Source: Conchocele bisecta
Taxonomy: Eukaryota > Mollusca > Bivalvia > Lucinida > Thyasiridae
Assembly (NCBI GenBank): GCA_029237695.1
Contig: CM055266.1
Coordinates: 109,571,370 to 109,635,369 of the forward strand
Length of the DNA stretch: 64,000 nt
Direction of reading: 5' to 3'
Under the pieces are notes generated by a model that was not told the origin of the DNA, ran no database searches, and saw only the letters and a program-made list of their open reading frames with translations. Positions 22,691 to 33,124 of the stretch are shown here, piece after piece; within the stretch, counting starts at the first letter, position 1, and each line of letters starts with the position of its first letter. The position numbers were made by a program, and so were the translations under genes.

Positions 22691-23150
22691 ATTTAAATAA
22701 AGTATGTTAGTAACGTTAATTAGTAACTTCGATTACAGAAAAAACTAATATTCACAACGCTAGATTGTTTTTCAGTACATGTATTATAAACATATTCTAA
22801 AATGGGCGCAGAAATACTATAAAATACTATTCTCTTTCATCACTTTCTGTGCATCCCACTCTGAGACTCAGTACAGTGCAGTTAAATTATAAATGCATGA
22901 TCAAAAGGCATATTCGTGACATTTATTACAAATCAAATTAAGATGAAAGTACGCTTTTATGAACTTGCCATGCAATTTGTTTAAAATCAATGAACTGTAT
23001 AATTTTCAGACACATTTTATAAACATGGGCCATGTATGCGGTCGGCGAAAAGCAATCTGGTTAGCTGACTAGTTAGTGTTTGACCAAAATGCTCTGCACG
23101 CCCCTCTAGGGTTCGCTCAGTGTGACGTACGGCATCTGAATGTGGCGTTA
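22691..23150. other. No recognisable feature
   Basis: AT-rich; nothing coding. It marks the 5' truncation point of the LINE. Confidence 0.4.
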
Positions 23151-23156
23151 TTTGTG

Positions 23157-23396
23157 TTTGTGACTGGATACATGAAGCCTATGTGCGTTGCGACCAGTGT
23201 AGATCCAGATCAGACTGTGCATCCGCACAGTCTGATCCGGATCTGCACTGTTCGCCATTCCGTCAATGAAACACCCAGCATGCTTCTAACAAAACGTATA
23301 ACGATTATCAGCTACACGAGGAGTGTGCAACTTGATCAGGACGTACACTGGTAAAAGGTACCATACGCCCCATTTCTCCAGTCACAGACATATGTT
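23157..23396. mobile_element. Family B MITE
   Basis: Begins TTTGTGACTGG, core ACTGTGCATCCGCACAGTC, ends GCCCCATTTCTCCAGTCACA. Internal TTCCGTCAATGAAACACCCA. Confidence 0.7.
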
Positions 23397-23807
23397 ACAA
23401 TGTCATTGTACGTCTCGCAATTAGTGGACACAGATCGCTTATTAGTCAGCCAAGCAACTGTAGACACAGGCACCCTGGGAATTGTAACAACTGGCACTTC
23501 ATCACCCACACTGTATACAATCAACAATCATGTAAATTTGGAGTCCTAAATTGGCCGGCCGAGGCTGGAATACGTGTATGTGTTGAAATGACTATATACT
23601 GAATATTAGTTCGCCATACATTCTAAGCCAATCGCTGGCCAGTATCGAGCTGTCCTTATTTCACATATTGCAAGATCTATCTAACCCCAATAAGTTACAT
23701 TTTATCAGATTTAATCATTAATTGTTCGACAGGAAATGGAAAATCAATACTGGGATGGTAGACGCATAGTAAATTTTGCTGAACTACAATTCTATTATTT
23801 CACATTT

Positions 23808-23902
23808 ATTATTTCACATATTGGACTTTTAAGGAACTAAATGCTGCGGTCGATAGCGCTCCCTCGCATTTAATTCCTTAAAAATCCAATATGTGAACAA
23901 TA
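23808..23902. repeat. Hairpin
   Basis: TTCACATATTGGACTTTTAAGGAA pairs with TTCCTTAAAAATCCAATATGTGAA (two mismatches); loop ~35 bp containing GCGGTCGATAGCGC. Confidence 0.7.
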
Positions 23903-24057
23903 ACTTATACACAACACACAATTAATTGCATACAGTATTTGAAATTAACATGCAATTTGACTGGAATGAACACAACATTATTAATGAAGTTACTACACTA
24001 CTTTTGTACAACGCTATATAATCTAAAGTAGGTTCAATGTATGGTGTTCTGGTTATG

Positions 24058-24398
24058 CCAGGCCCGTACGCAGGATGTTCTATTGGGGGGTGCGTCAGGG
24101 GGTGCGTCAGGGGCGAGCCCCATGTAGTGGCGCGAGTACGCTAGGGGGGTACCCCCTATCAGGGGCTCGCCCCATGTAGTGGCGCGAGTACGCTAGGGGG
24201 GTATCCCCTAGCGTACTCGCGCCACTACATGGGGCTCGCCCCTGACGCACCCCTCTGAAATTTTTTAAACCTAGATGGCCTGAAATGCACTCTCCTGCAT
24301 TTTATGTCATTTAAATTCGGATTTCAACGGTGGTAAATTGTGACATTTTCATGCAAATTACCTGTATATTAATGCAGCGAATTTAGGGGGGTGCGTAC
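24058..24398. mobile_element. Family C MITE, copy 2, truncated
   Basis: Starts AGGCCCGTACGCAGGATGTT. The hairpin section is expanded: GGCGAGCCCCATGTAGTGGCGCG appears twice on the left and once on the right. The right end stops at GGGGGGTGCGTACAC, where family E sequence takes over. Confidence 0.7.
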
Positions 24399-24475
24399 AC
24401 TGTGATAATGTAATAAATTCAGTATAATAAAAATTAATAAATTTATCCTAAAATTACAAAATTCTCCCTAATTTT
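24399..24475. repeat. Family E fragment
   Basis: CTGTGATAATGTAATAAATTCAGTATAATA and the following AAATTTATCCTAAAATT match the right half of family E centres, with no terminal motif. It joins abruptly to family C. Confidence 0.65.
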
Positions 24476-24572
24476 TCCAATAGTTGTCAGTTTATTTATT
24501 TCAAAATACTTGAATATTGTGCTACAGTTGGCATTGCAAATAATGTAGATGTTCAGCAATATTGATAATCTA

Positions 24573-24936
24573 CTGTCTGTTTCACGAAACCTGCCCAAAT
24601 TGTATGGCTATATAAACAATACAAAACAATATTTTGTTCGATAATGTTAATAACATTTAAGAATAAGCTCCAAGCTATCTAACCAGGTTTCGGAGTCAAT
24701 TTACATGATTTGTCCGTTTTTCGCCTCCTCCCACAGCTCCTCCACTTCCTTTTCTCCCATGTTAAATTCCCATACACAAATACAGTTTCGTAATAAAATA
24801 ATATGTGACCAATTTTCACGAAATAACAAGTCGGCTAATTCTTAAATTTTGATAAAATGTGTAATATTATTGAACAAAAATATTACTTTTGTATAGTTTA
24901 TATAGCCGTAAAATTTGGTCCGGTTTCGTGAAACAG
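24573..24936. mobile_element. Family Q MITE, TA-flanked
   Basis: TA at 24571–24572 and 24937–24938. Ends CTGTCTGTTTCACGAAACCT and CCGGTTTCGTGAAACAG. Shorter than the copies at 21884 and 39384, lacking the central hairpin. Confidence 0.75.
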
Positions 24937-24969
24937 TAGGCATGATTGACACAGGCCGCTGTATATGCT

Positions 24970-25373
24970 CAAGGTGCATGACCACATGGTTACAACAATA
25001 ACAATGTCGCCCACTCCAAAGTAAGTATTATTTGATACTTTCCTTAATATGAAACGGATTTTGATGAAATATGGCGCAGCAAACGCGTCTTCATGAGCTG
25101 TATTTGGTCGTACAGGGAGATCGGCACAGACTTATGTCGTTTTTGCGAAGAATCGATTTCCGTGTCGGTAGACACGGAAATTGATTCTTCGCAAAAACGA
25201 CATAAGTTTGGGCTAACGTACAGAGACCACCAAACGCAGCTTAACAAGACGCGTTTGATGCGCCATATTTCATCAAAATCCGTTACGTAATAAGGACACT
25301 ATACACGAATACGTACTTTGAATCGGTACTTGTTGTTGTTTTTGTTGTTAGTACCACGTGATCATACACCTTG
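24970..25373. mobile_element. Family N MITE with 5-bp TSD, copy 2
   Basis: Target duplication ATGCT at 24965–24969 and 25374–25378. Ends CAAGGTGCATGACCACATGG and CACGTGATCATACACCTTG. Central hairpin GAATCGATTTCCGTGTCGGT / partner with ACACGG repeats. Confidence 0.85.
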
Positions 25374-25469
25374 ATGCTGCTACCAGGGGCAAACCACCGC
25401 GATATGCAGCTCAGTGCGCCCCGGTGTAGTGTGTTATATCCAATTCCGCCCATTATTTGTGATTATTTG

Positions 25470-25647
25470 TGTTTGTGACTGGAAAAATGGGGATTGTGGG
25501 ATGTGTGACCAAGGTAGTTCCTGAACAAATAGCGCATTCTTGTAGCTTGGTAACGGTCTGTATTGTTTGTTAGAATCAGAAAGAGTGTTTCATTTATGGA
25601 ATGGCGAACAGTGCAGACCCTGATCAGACTGTGCGGATGCACAGGCT
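25470..25647. mobile_element. Family B MITE, left and central part
   Basis: Starts TTTGTGACTGGAAAAATGGG, has the middle TTCATTTATGGAATGGCGAA and core GACTGTGCGGATGCACAGG. Its right arm runs directly into a tandem array of itself. Confidence 0.7.
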
Positions 25648-25905
25648 GATCTGGATCTACACTGATCGCAAATCCCATAAATGTACAGGCTGATCTTGAT
25701 ATACACTGGTCGCAAATCCCATAAGATGTACAGGCTGATCTGGATATACACTGGTCGCAAATCCCATAAGATTTACAGGCTGATCCGGATCTACACTGGT
25801 CGCAAATCCCATAAGATTTACAGGCTGATCTAGATCTACACTGGTCGCAAATCCCATAAGATTTACAGGCTGCTCTGGATCTACACTGGTCGCAAGTCCC
25901 ATGTC
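25648..25905. repeat. 45-bp tandem array of the family B right arm
   Basis: Six units of 45 bp, ACAGGCTGATCTGGATCTAC then ACTGGTCGCAAATCCCATAA plus GATTT. The third to fifth units differ at only a few positions. The last unit leads back into the normal B end near CACAGTAG. The 85-codon reverse ORF with a 15-residue period is the array translated. Confidence 0.9.
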
Positions 25906-26114
25906 TTCATTCACAGTAGTCTAATCACAGTCACAATTGTGAACTAATGCAGCCTGAAACCCGAATCCCATCGAAAGTGAGACAATTTTGTTAATTGTGT
26001 TACCATGCTCGACTATTTTAAAGTGCCTCAAATAATGTGCCGATCTGTTTACTGTCCTTATATATTAGATAAGATGTGTGACTATAATGGTTGTATCACA
26101 ACTGTTTGTATGTA

Positions 26115-26206
26115 CAGTGCAACCTCTCCAAATCGGACACTCTCCCAGGTACACATATATGGTAAACATCCATATCTTCCCAAGTGTCCTTTAGAGAGTT
26201 CCACTG
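26115..26206. mobile_element. Family R pogo/Tigger-like MITE, 92 bp
   Basis: CAGTGCAACCTCTCCAAATC with the complement of CAGTGGAACTCTCTAAAGGA at the right. TA at 26113–26114 and 26207–26208. TIRs of this form and a TA target are typical of pogo-type elements. Confidence 0.75.
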
Positions 26207-26209
26207 TAT

Positions 26210-26637
26210 TCAGTCTGACATCAAAGCAACGATTTTGGAAAAGCAAATGTGTATTATAATAGTTATACATATACGTATTTTCACAATGATACGCTTACGT
26301 AATAATACACGTAGGTTTCCATTGATACTACTTGTCTATTTTCAGTCTTGCAATTAGAAGCCAGTTTGCGGACACTTCAGATGCGCCAATATTTATAATT
26401 GGTCAACACCATATGTGGACAACAGATGTAAGTGACATACCAAGGCCTATAAATACATTACATATACCTAAAGGTATCAATAAGTGAAAAATAAGTAAGT
26501 TAAACTTTTTGTTTACGCCCTGTTATAACACATTACATAACATTGTGTTCGAACAGGGAGTAGGGCGGATTCAGCATTTCGGGAACGGGGCGTTGTCTAG
26601 TGGCGAAGGTAACTCCTGCAATCTACTCCCGTACGCT
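26210..26637. other. No recognisable gene
   Basis: A G/C-rich segment begins near 26559. Otherwise nothing. Confidence 0.4.
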
Positions 26638-26760
26638 AGCTAGCGGGGATGGGGGTTGCAACTCCGAAAACCCCTCCAGATCCGCCCCTGAACTGCCTGG
26701 CTGAATGGGGTGGGGGATGGGGGTTGCAACCCCGTAAACCCCCTCCAGATCCGCCCCTGA
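26638..26760. repeat. Tandem duplication, G/C-rich repeat end
   Basis: GATGGGGGTTGCAACTCCGA..CCCCTCCAGATCCGCCCCTGA is followed by a second copy with GCAACCCCGTAAACCC. The motif resembles the end of family C-like repeats. Confidence 0.65.
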
Positions 26761-26922
26761 TTTAATGTATTTATAGATCTTGGTTCGTTACTTCAACCTG
26801 TGATGCGGACTAGCGGGGATTAGGCTAAGAGACTTGTTTTTCTCGTACAATTCATGTTCATATAATCTGCAATGAAACCTATTCGGACATGCTGCGTCGT
26901 AAAAAGTAAACTTGGACTTTAA

Positions 26923-27130
26923 CCCTCACTACGCGGGAGACGAAAAATGTCGTCTGCTGTTTTTAATTTTGGCCATAATCCTTAACAAAAAAAAACCTGT
27001 TTTGCCAGCACATGAGAATCGTCTCCAGTGGAGACGATTCTCATGCGCTGTCAAAACAGGTTTATATCGAGAAATATTGAAAATAAAACATTTCCACCTG
27101 ACGACAACATTTAATTCAGCGTAGTAAGGG
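26923..27130. mobile_element. Family G MITE, TTAA-flanked
   Basis: TTAA at 26919–26922 and 27131–27134. Ends CCCTCACTACG and CGTAGTAAGGG. Long arms GTCGTCTGCTG.. / ..CCTGACGAC. Central hairpin GAGAATCGTCTCCAGTGGAGACGATTCTC. 208 bp. Confidence 0.85.
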
Positions 27131-27140
27131 TTAACGATAT

Positions 27141-27615
27141 ATGACACGCCATGCGATTTTGTACCATTTTGGTGGCCGGATTAGCTCAGTAGGTTGAGCG
27201 TCGGTCTGCGGATCGGGAGACCCCTGGTTCGAGTACCACCTCGACCCGCTCCGAATGGCCGATTCGGCGTGTCCTTGGGCAAGACAACTTCGTGCTAGCC
27301 TAGTCCTATCGGATGGGGACTTAAATAGTCGGTCCCGACATGCAAGGTCGAGCCAGTGCCGTCGTTAAATCAAAGCATTTACATTTACATTTACATTTTG
27401 TACCTTCGGACATCTGCGTAATTTCATTAAATACGTTTACAAAATTTACAATATTTTTCATAAATAAAGTCGAAAGTTGACAAAAGTTTCAGAGTACATG
27501 CGGACATTTTTGTCAACCTTTGATGCAATTTACGGAAATTATTGTAAATTTTGTACACGTATTTCATGAAATTACCCAGACGTCCGAAGGTACAAAATAA
27601 CATGGCGTGTCTCAT
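27141..27615. mobile_element. Family L MITE interrupted by a SINE
   Basis: Ends TGACACGCCATGCGATTTTG and AACATGGCGTGTCTCA. Arms TACCTTCGGACATCTGCGTA / GACGTCCGAAGGTA and GTCGAAAGTTGAC / GTCAACCTTTGA. The left arm is split at GATTTTGTACC by the SINE. Confidence 0.85.
27166..27394 (+). mobile_element. tRNA-derived SINE, full length
   Basis: 229 bp with a 10-bp target duplication ATTTTGTACC (27156–27165 and 27395–27404). The tRNA-like head has A box TAGCTCAGTAGG and B box GGTTCGAGTACC. The body has GTCCTTGGGCAAGAC, AGTCCTATCGGATGGGGACT and CGTCGTTAAATCAAAGC, ending in repeated TTTACA. The central stretch resembles the conserved domain of Meta-type SINEs, an assignment from memory. Transcription would be by RNA polymerase III; movement needs a LINE. 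Confidence 0.85.
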
Positions 27616-27713
27616 ATATGTTTTGTATATTTATGTCTATGAGAAGTGGCACGTTTACTGCATATGTATGACATATGATTGCATACTTTTTTCAGTGGCA
27701 TATTGAGTTAATT

Positions 27714-27975
27714 GTGGCTGTGACTAGAGAAAAGGGACCAGCGTACCACTAGATAGCCTATCCATCCGCGAAATCTTTTCATAGCCTACACTGTTCGATA
27801 GTCTGTCCATGTGTCTATGTTTATGTCACCAAATGTGGCTGTGACTGGAGTAATGGGGCTTATGGGTTATGCGTGAATCCCAGATCAGACTGCGCGAATG
27901 CGCAGGCTGATCTGGGATTCACGCATAACCCATAAGCCAGGGCCTGCACTATTTGCTCTTCAGTCAATGAAACAT
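27714..27975. repeat. Family B variants, tandem
   Basis: A degenerate B half (27714–27800) is followed by GTGGCTGTGACTGGAGTAAT. Then comes a near-perfect 95-bp hairpin (GGCTTATGGGTTATGCGTGA and complement), with GACTGCGCGAATGCGCAGG at its tip. Confidence 0.65.
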
Positions 27976-28017
27976 TGTCAACCCATATTGGTTTATTGTT
28001 TATTCCAGTAAAGCACC

Positions 28018-28501
28018 ATGAGTTGGGTTTACGTCGTCCTTATTACCCTGGCAACCAGAGACTACACGATCGCCGGGTACCCGGAACACAAGCCGTCCCG
28101 GAATACCGCCCCAATCCATAACTCCCAGCCACAACCTGCCACCCGATCCGACTCACTGAAACCAGCGCCAGTTTGGACCCAACAACGGTTTCGAAGAACA
28201 CGCCGAGCAGGAAAACCGGGATTATTCAACTTAAAGAACCATGCTGTCAAGCGGTTCTTTGAATTTTATCCTACGTCTTTTGACACACATAATGTATTCA
28301 GTAAACCATTCGAGGTAACTCCGAAACGATATTTTCATTACTCACCATTTGTGCGGTATGTCAAAGGCAAGAATACACCCGATATGGTCACACATACCGA
28401 TGGTGAAATTGGGAAAGTCAAACATAAACCATTTGTGAATCATTTCACTGGCATAAGTACCTGGCCAGCACCTTCCGTAGTGAATTCCGTACATGATGTT
28501 G
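28018..28501 (+). CDS. Secreted dibasic-rich protein, first coding exon
   Basis: The ATG lies 9 bp after a good splice acceptor (pyrimidine-rich tract TTTATTGTTTATTCCAG ending at 28008), so this is probably the first coding exon after a 5' UTR intron. The product starts MSWVYVVLITLAT, a plausible signal peptide with cleavage near residue 20. It then has a Pro/Ser/Gln-rich stretch and basic sites RFRRTRR (57–63), KR (78–79) and KR (103–104). The segments between them begin AGKPGLFNLK, FFEFYPTSF and YFHYSPFVRY. This layout fits a processed secreted precursor or a matrix protein. I recognise no family. A consensus donor G|GTAAGT falls at 28501/28502; unspliced, the frame ends at TGA 28531. No other cellular gene lies nearby. 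Confidence 0.6.
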
Positions 28502-28529
28502 GTAAGTTAGATGAACTCACACGTGTTAG

Positions 28530-29287
28530 ATGATCTAAAGGACGGAAGGAGCTCTAACCATCGACTTGACGCTTTGTCGAAACTTCTAGAGAGTAGTAAG
28601 GATATCGCTGGTACACATGGTCTGAAACTGTTGCGGAATAATAAACATAGCCTTGTAAACGCATACTCTGGCGGTGGGTTTGGCATACAACACAATCATG
28701 GTACTGTCGGAGCTCCACATTTACCAGATTCATTTTCCAACATGAACCAACGGTCTGATTGGGGGAGATTAACAGCATTAGGTGTCACAAACAAGCCACA
28801 CAGTGAGATTGTGCCAATGGACTTTGGTGACATCCTACCGGACGTACAACACAAAGAACAATCGTATATAGGTGAATCAAAATATAAATTTGCGGACAGC
28901 TATACTGGCGACATGTTTCAGCCTGTGCTCAATAGCAACCCACCAAAGGATTTATTTGGTGCATTTAGCGGGTTTGTACCTAACAAACCTGTAAACGTGT
29001 TCGGTGGACAGAGACCAGCGGGTGATATTGGGTCGTTTGGAATGTTCGGAGACATTGGGGACATAGACAGTGATGTATTAGGAGACAGTAGAAGTGTGTT
29101 CTCTGAAACAAAACCAGGCTCAAGTTCCAGTGACTTAACGCCGTTTGCAAATGTCGGCGGCAATGGTGGTGTTCCAGCTGGTGAGCCGGCCACCAATGTT
29201 CCCCCGAAACCACATTTTGGGTTCGATATTCCACGACAGGATGCTGAAAATGGGATGCAATTTTTTGGAGAATTTAGTTCTGACGAT
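28530..29287 (+). CDS. Secreted protein, second coding segment (Gly/Phe/Asp-rich)
   Basis: Open for about 250 codons in the frame one base off the upstream exon, in the same direction. Protein-like throughout: LDALSKLLESSKDIAG, NAYSGGGFGIQHNHG, then LFGAFSGFVPNKPVNVFGG, MFGDIGDIDSDVLGDS and a Pro/Gly-rich end NVPPKPHFGFDIPRQD. No Cys, no transmembrane segment, acidic overall, low complexity in the last third. It ends after the GAT codon at 29285–29287 with a donor GTAAGTTGA, so a further exon is expected but not found in the window. The join to the previous exon is either GT28502–AG28529 (28 bp) or GT28502–AG28589 (88 bp); both keep the frame. Alternatively, a single-base frameshift separates two parts of one exon. 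Function unknown; shell- or matrix-type secreted protein is only a guess from composition. Confidence 0.55.
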
Positions 29288-29417
29288 GTAAGTTGATGTT
29301 GGATGGGTTTTGTTATACGTTACGACAAAGGGGATTTTTTTGCCGATTGTTGATCTGTGTAGCTCCTGATCAGCTATTATACTTATATCCTCTGAAAATG
29401 ATCTAGCTTTTTTATTT

Positions 29418-29448
29418 GAGACACGCCATGTGATTTTGTACCTTCGGT
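29418..29448. repeat. Family L terminal fragment
   Basis: TGAGACACGCCATGTGATTT plus GTACCTTCGG only; the rest is replaced by family O sequence. Confidence 0.6.
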
Positions 29449-29746
29449 ATTTATTTTTTGATGTGCAATGATCATACTGTATAATCTGTCGAAAATATTA
29501 TTTTTTCAGGTGACGAATTTAATTAGTGTAAATAATTAAAAATATATCATGCCTCATTTGCAAAAGAAAATAGCATGATACCACCGCGCGTCAACATCCG
29601 TAAAATAAATATTACTAAATGATTATATCTGTATAGTTGGACTTGTAATTTTTAGAACTGGTGGAATAGTGACATAATTATACATTTATTATACAATTAT
29701 TTAATTCCTATAAAGAACAGTGTGTGCCTACTGAGTGTGATGTACC
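29449..29746. mobile_element. Family O MITE, 5'-truncated
   Basis: Matches the complement of the copy at 11084 (TATTTATTTTTTGATGTGCA, then TCTGTCGAAAATATTATTTT). It runs to the terminus GTGTGATGTACCT followed by TCAA, a mutated TTAA. Confidence 0.7.
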
Positions 29747-29792
29747 TTCAATGTTTACTGTCTACTGATACTCGTGTGATTCTATTACTATA

Positions 29793-30353
29793 GTCTGTTT
29801 CGCGAAAGCTGCCCAAATTTTGCGGCCATATAAACAATTCAAAAACAATATTTTTTTCGATAGTATTAAATTAAAGGAAAATTTAAGAATGGGCCTTCTT
29901 TTTATTTCGTGAAATTTGGTCAAATATTGATTTTATTGCGAAAACAAAATTTCCCCATGTTAAATATCCATAGACATCTTCACGGAGTGAAGATGTCTAT
30001 GGGGATTGGAATTTCTTTTGAATTTTAGAAATACTGGACCGATTTTTAAAATTTAACTTTTGTTTTCTTAGTTAGATCATATCCAAGCTATCTAGTCAGG
30101 TTTCGGATTCAATTTAAAAAAAAAATAGTTTTTTGACTCCTCCCACACTTCCTTACCTTACCACTTTTTCCCCCATGTTAAATTCCCATAGACAAATCAA
30201 TTTTTCGTAATAAAATCAATATTTGACCGAATTTCACGAAATAAAAAGAAGGCTCATTCTTAAATGTTCCTTTAATTTAATATTATCGAAAATAATATTG
30301 TTTTTGAATTGTCTATATGGCCGTAACATTTGGGCAGCTTTCGTGAAACAGAT
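29793..30353. mobile_element. Family Q MITE, with central hairpin
   Basis: Ends AGTCTGTTTCGCGAAAGCTG and CAGCTTTCGTGAAACAGA. Central hairpin CCATAGACATCTTCAC/GTGAAGATGTCTATGG at about 29968–30002. Terminal TA duplication is blurred by mutation. Confidence 0.75.
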
Positions 30354-30610
30354 ACTAGGGCTCTACATCAAAATGTCGAAGATCCCTCAAATCTTGTAGT
30401 TTGTACATATCGGTGGTAATTCAATAATGATTGCAGACGTATTTATATAACCTAGTGCATCCTGCAACTGTCGTTTATTCTCATTATTTTATGATTTACT
30501 GCATAGGTTGTAGTATCTAATTGTCAAGTGTCATTTCAACATCATCATCCATTATCTACGCGTCTGTGCTTTCATATTTTTACTTTTTTTGTGTAGCCAC
30601 ATGCAGCGGT

Positions 30611-30870
30611 CAGGCCCGGACGCAGGACTGTATATAAGGGGTGTCTTCCTGATTCTCCTTCTTTTGTTAATTTGGGGCTAATTTCAATGTAGGAAAATCA
30701 GGAATACTGGACACTCAAAAGTAGGAGAATCAGGAAGTAACCATAGAAGGGGCGCGCTATCGACGGCTCGAAGGGCCGGAGTTGCTAAAAAACTATTTTA
30801 CACATACAGACCTCGGCGGATTGCGGGGGATGCGTTCACACCCATCGCACCCCACACCCGCCCCCTTACC
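30611..30870. repeat. Family C-related element
   Basis: CAGGCCCGGACGCAGGACTG at the left and CGCACCCCACACCCGCCCCC at the right, with an internal inverted pair TCTTCCTGATTCTCCT / AGGAGAATCAGGAAG. Diverged from the three clear family C copies. Confidence 0.5.
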
Positions 30871-30935
30871 GCTTTCATTCATGTTAATATCTGTGTCGAA
30901 TGTCCTTCCTGTTATTAGCGGCAAATAAAGAAATA

Positions 30936-31232
30936 ATAATTCCAGCACAAAAATATTTACACAATTCCCTAACATTTGATTGGCCCGTAGCAAGTCTCTT
31001 TCCAAAATGTATGTCCCAGTAAACTCAAACGCCGAACTACTTTCTACAAGTGCGCTGTCAGTGCTGTCAATGTAAACAAATGGCTGCCGTCTGTTAAAAT
31101 AAACACATTTTCTTGATGAATTTATTTCAAATGCTTGAATTATAAGGAATGAATGGCCTTTTTGTGGAATTTATCGGGGATATAAACTTGGAAAAGTCTC
31201 GGGAATACTAAAATGCCATTCATTCCTATAAT
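30936..31232 (+). mobile_element. Family A twin-hairpin MITE, deleted copy
   Basis: First module present with an internal change (AAGTGCGCTGTCAGTGCTGT). The second hairpin lost most of its right arm, ending AAATGCCATTCATTCCTATA. Confidence 0.7.
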
Positions 31233-31410
31233 GGTGTACCGAGGAACATCTGTATTTACTTAACTTGTCTCGAGTGGTCCAATAATTATACGTTCATCCA
31301 ATAATTGTACGTTTATCCTTTGCTGCGCTATCACGTTTCTGTTGTCGAGTGCAATTTAGACGATCTGAATGTCATAAAGCAAATACAGAGTAAAATGTAA
31401 ATAAATAGTG

Positions 31411-31730
31411 ATAGTCCGGTAGCAGGACAGGTATACCCTGCATCGCATGTAAAAGTTTTTTTCTCTCTTGATTCTATATCCTTAGGACCTCAGTAATGAA
31501 GATCAGCCGGATATCAAGCGGATATCCTTGGGCAATTCGAGAAATCCAAGATGGCCGCAAAGATGGCCGCCGTTGATAAAAGAAATACAACTTTTTAACC
31601 AGTGGGGATAAAATCACGAATGATACTATATTTTTAGCTAATTTTGGCATGAGGAATACATTTTTGGTGTTATTTTTTTAATGTCTGCTCAATAATAAGG
31701 TCAAATGCCATCATGAAGGTCAGTTTACAT
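31411..31730 (+). repeat. Left terminal inverted repeat of the long-TIR element
   Basis: Contains ACCCTGCATCGCATGTAAAAG, TTTTTTCTCTCTTGATTCTA, then CCAAGATGGCCGC twice. Similarity to the right TIR fades near AAGGTCAGTTTACATG. Confidence 0.75.
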
Positions 31731-32517
31731 GAAAAATATAGAAATTACAGAGTAAAACAGTATACTGGGATGTAATGATCAGATTAGCGCAACAGAAAGT
31801 TACAAACTGAGACATGTCATTCAGTTGAATTAAGTTATGAAGGTTACAATATATCCTATATGTCACCAAGTATCATTCTTGAAATTTAAGTGCTTAATTA
31901 TATGTATATTCCAGGTTTTTGAATAACACATTCCCACCATTAATTACAACAATTTACATTTACAGTTAGATACCATGTACACGAGTATTGAAACAGTCAT
32001 CATCCTCTCCGCATTGACAGAAAATTGTACAGCTGAGTCCACTGGCATTGCAGCTTCACCACTTTGTGTGTTGGGTTTTTATTTTGTTTGGCTAACTAAT
32101 TGTCTCGGACTTCAGCCAGACCTGTGCCAACGTAGCAAGCATCGGCACAATCGTATATTAACTTTAAGCCGGTATACGGCGATAATACCTATGCGCTACA
32201 CAAAGCAAATCAATGAGTGTATCTGTTATTGACAAGCCCTGTAAAGTCGTTCCCTGGTCTACCAATAATAGTGAAATCATAATATATTATTAGAAAAATA
32301 CAGCCTGTCCACATGACCACAGAAAGGGTTATAACAACAAATAGATGTGTAATAATTTTATACCAACAACTTTATTAAGGAAATTTGATATTGTAATTCA
32401 TTGATAACATAAAACTGTCTACATATATGCAATGTGACTAATTTTAATATTACCATACAACCAATACACATAGATATGCATTATCAACAATATAGCAATT
32501 TAGCTCATAACAGGTTA

Positions 32518-32604
32518 ATTATAGTATCATAACAGGTTGGTAAGTGTACCATGTGGTAAGCGTATCATAACAGGTTGGTAAATGTACCATGTGGTAAGCG
32601 TATA
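32518..32604. repeat. 40-bp tandem duplication
   Basis: ATCATAACAGGTTGGTAAGT..GTACCATGTGGTAAGCGT occurs twice, preceded by a shorter CATAACAGGTTAATTATAG variant. Confidence 0.7.
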
Positions 32605-33124
32605 TAGTTATTAATATAATAATAACAAATCAAAGGCGCATGGTTATATGATAAAATAAAACATAACAAATATGTATTATCAGCCAGTGTAATTGCCAAG
32701 CTCTGTGCATGAATTATATTAGGTTACCATAGCAACCACTCACAACAAACCAAAACCATCTCGCTGTCAATATAATATTTGTATGTAATATTCTAATTAT
32801 GCATATTATATTCTAACACCATCCGGTATCATGCATGGTACACGAGTATGATGAACTATACATGTACATACTCACTCACCACCATAACCATAGATTCATA
32901 CATGCATACTAGCAGATATATGCATACATAAACATATATATACACTCATAAACAACACACATAACAAATCCCCCTCTTGGAATATTGTCACATCTCCATA
33001 CATAAGTATAACTATGAGTAAGAGAGGTCTCATGTGAGAGAGGTCTGATGTGCATGTGTTATTCCACATATAAAATAAAAGGAATTAATTATAGGTTGTA
33101 AATGGTCTATACACCACTATGGTC

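Noticed and set aside
25657..25914. 85-codon reverse frame of 15-residue repeats
   Set aside because: Translation of the 45-bp family B arm array; no start context or homology.
27171..27260. tRNA gene
   Set aside because: A and B boxes are present, but the cloverleaf is poor and a SINE body with tail and target duplication follows.
31975..32232. 85-codon frame inside the long-TIR element
   Set aside because: No transposase motif, biased only by chance; not supported as a gene.
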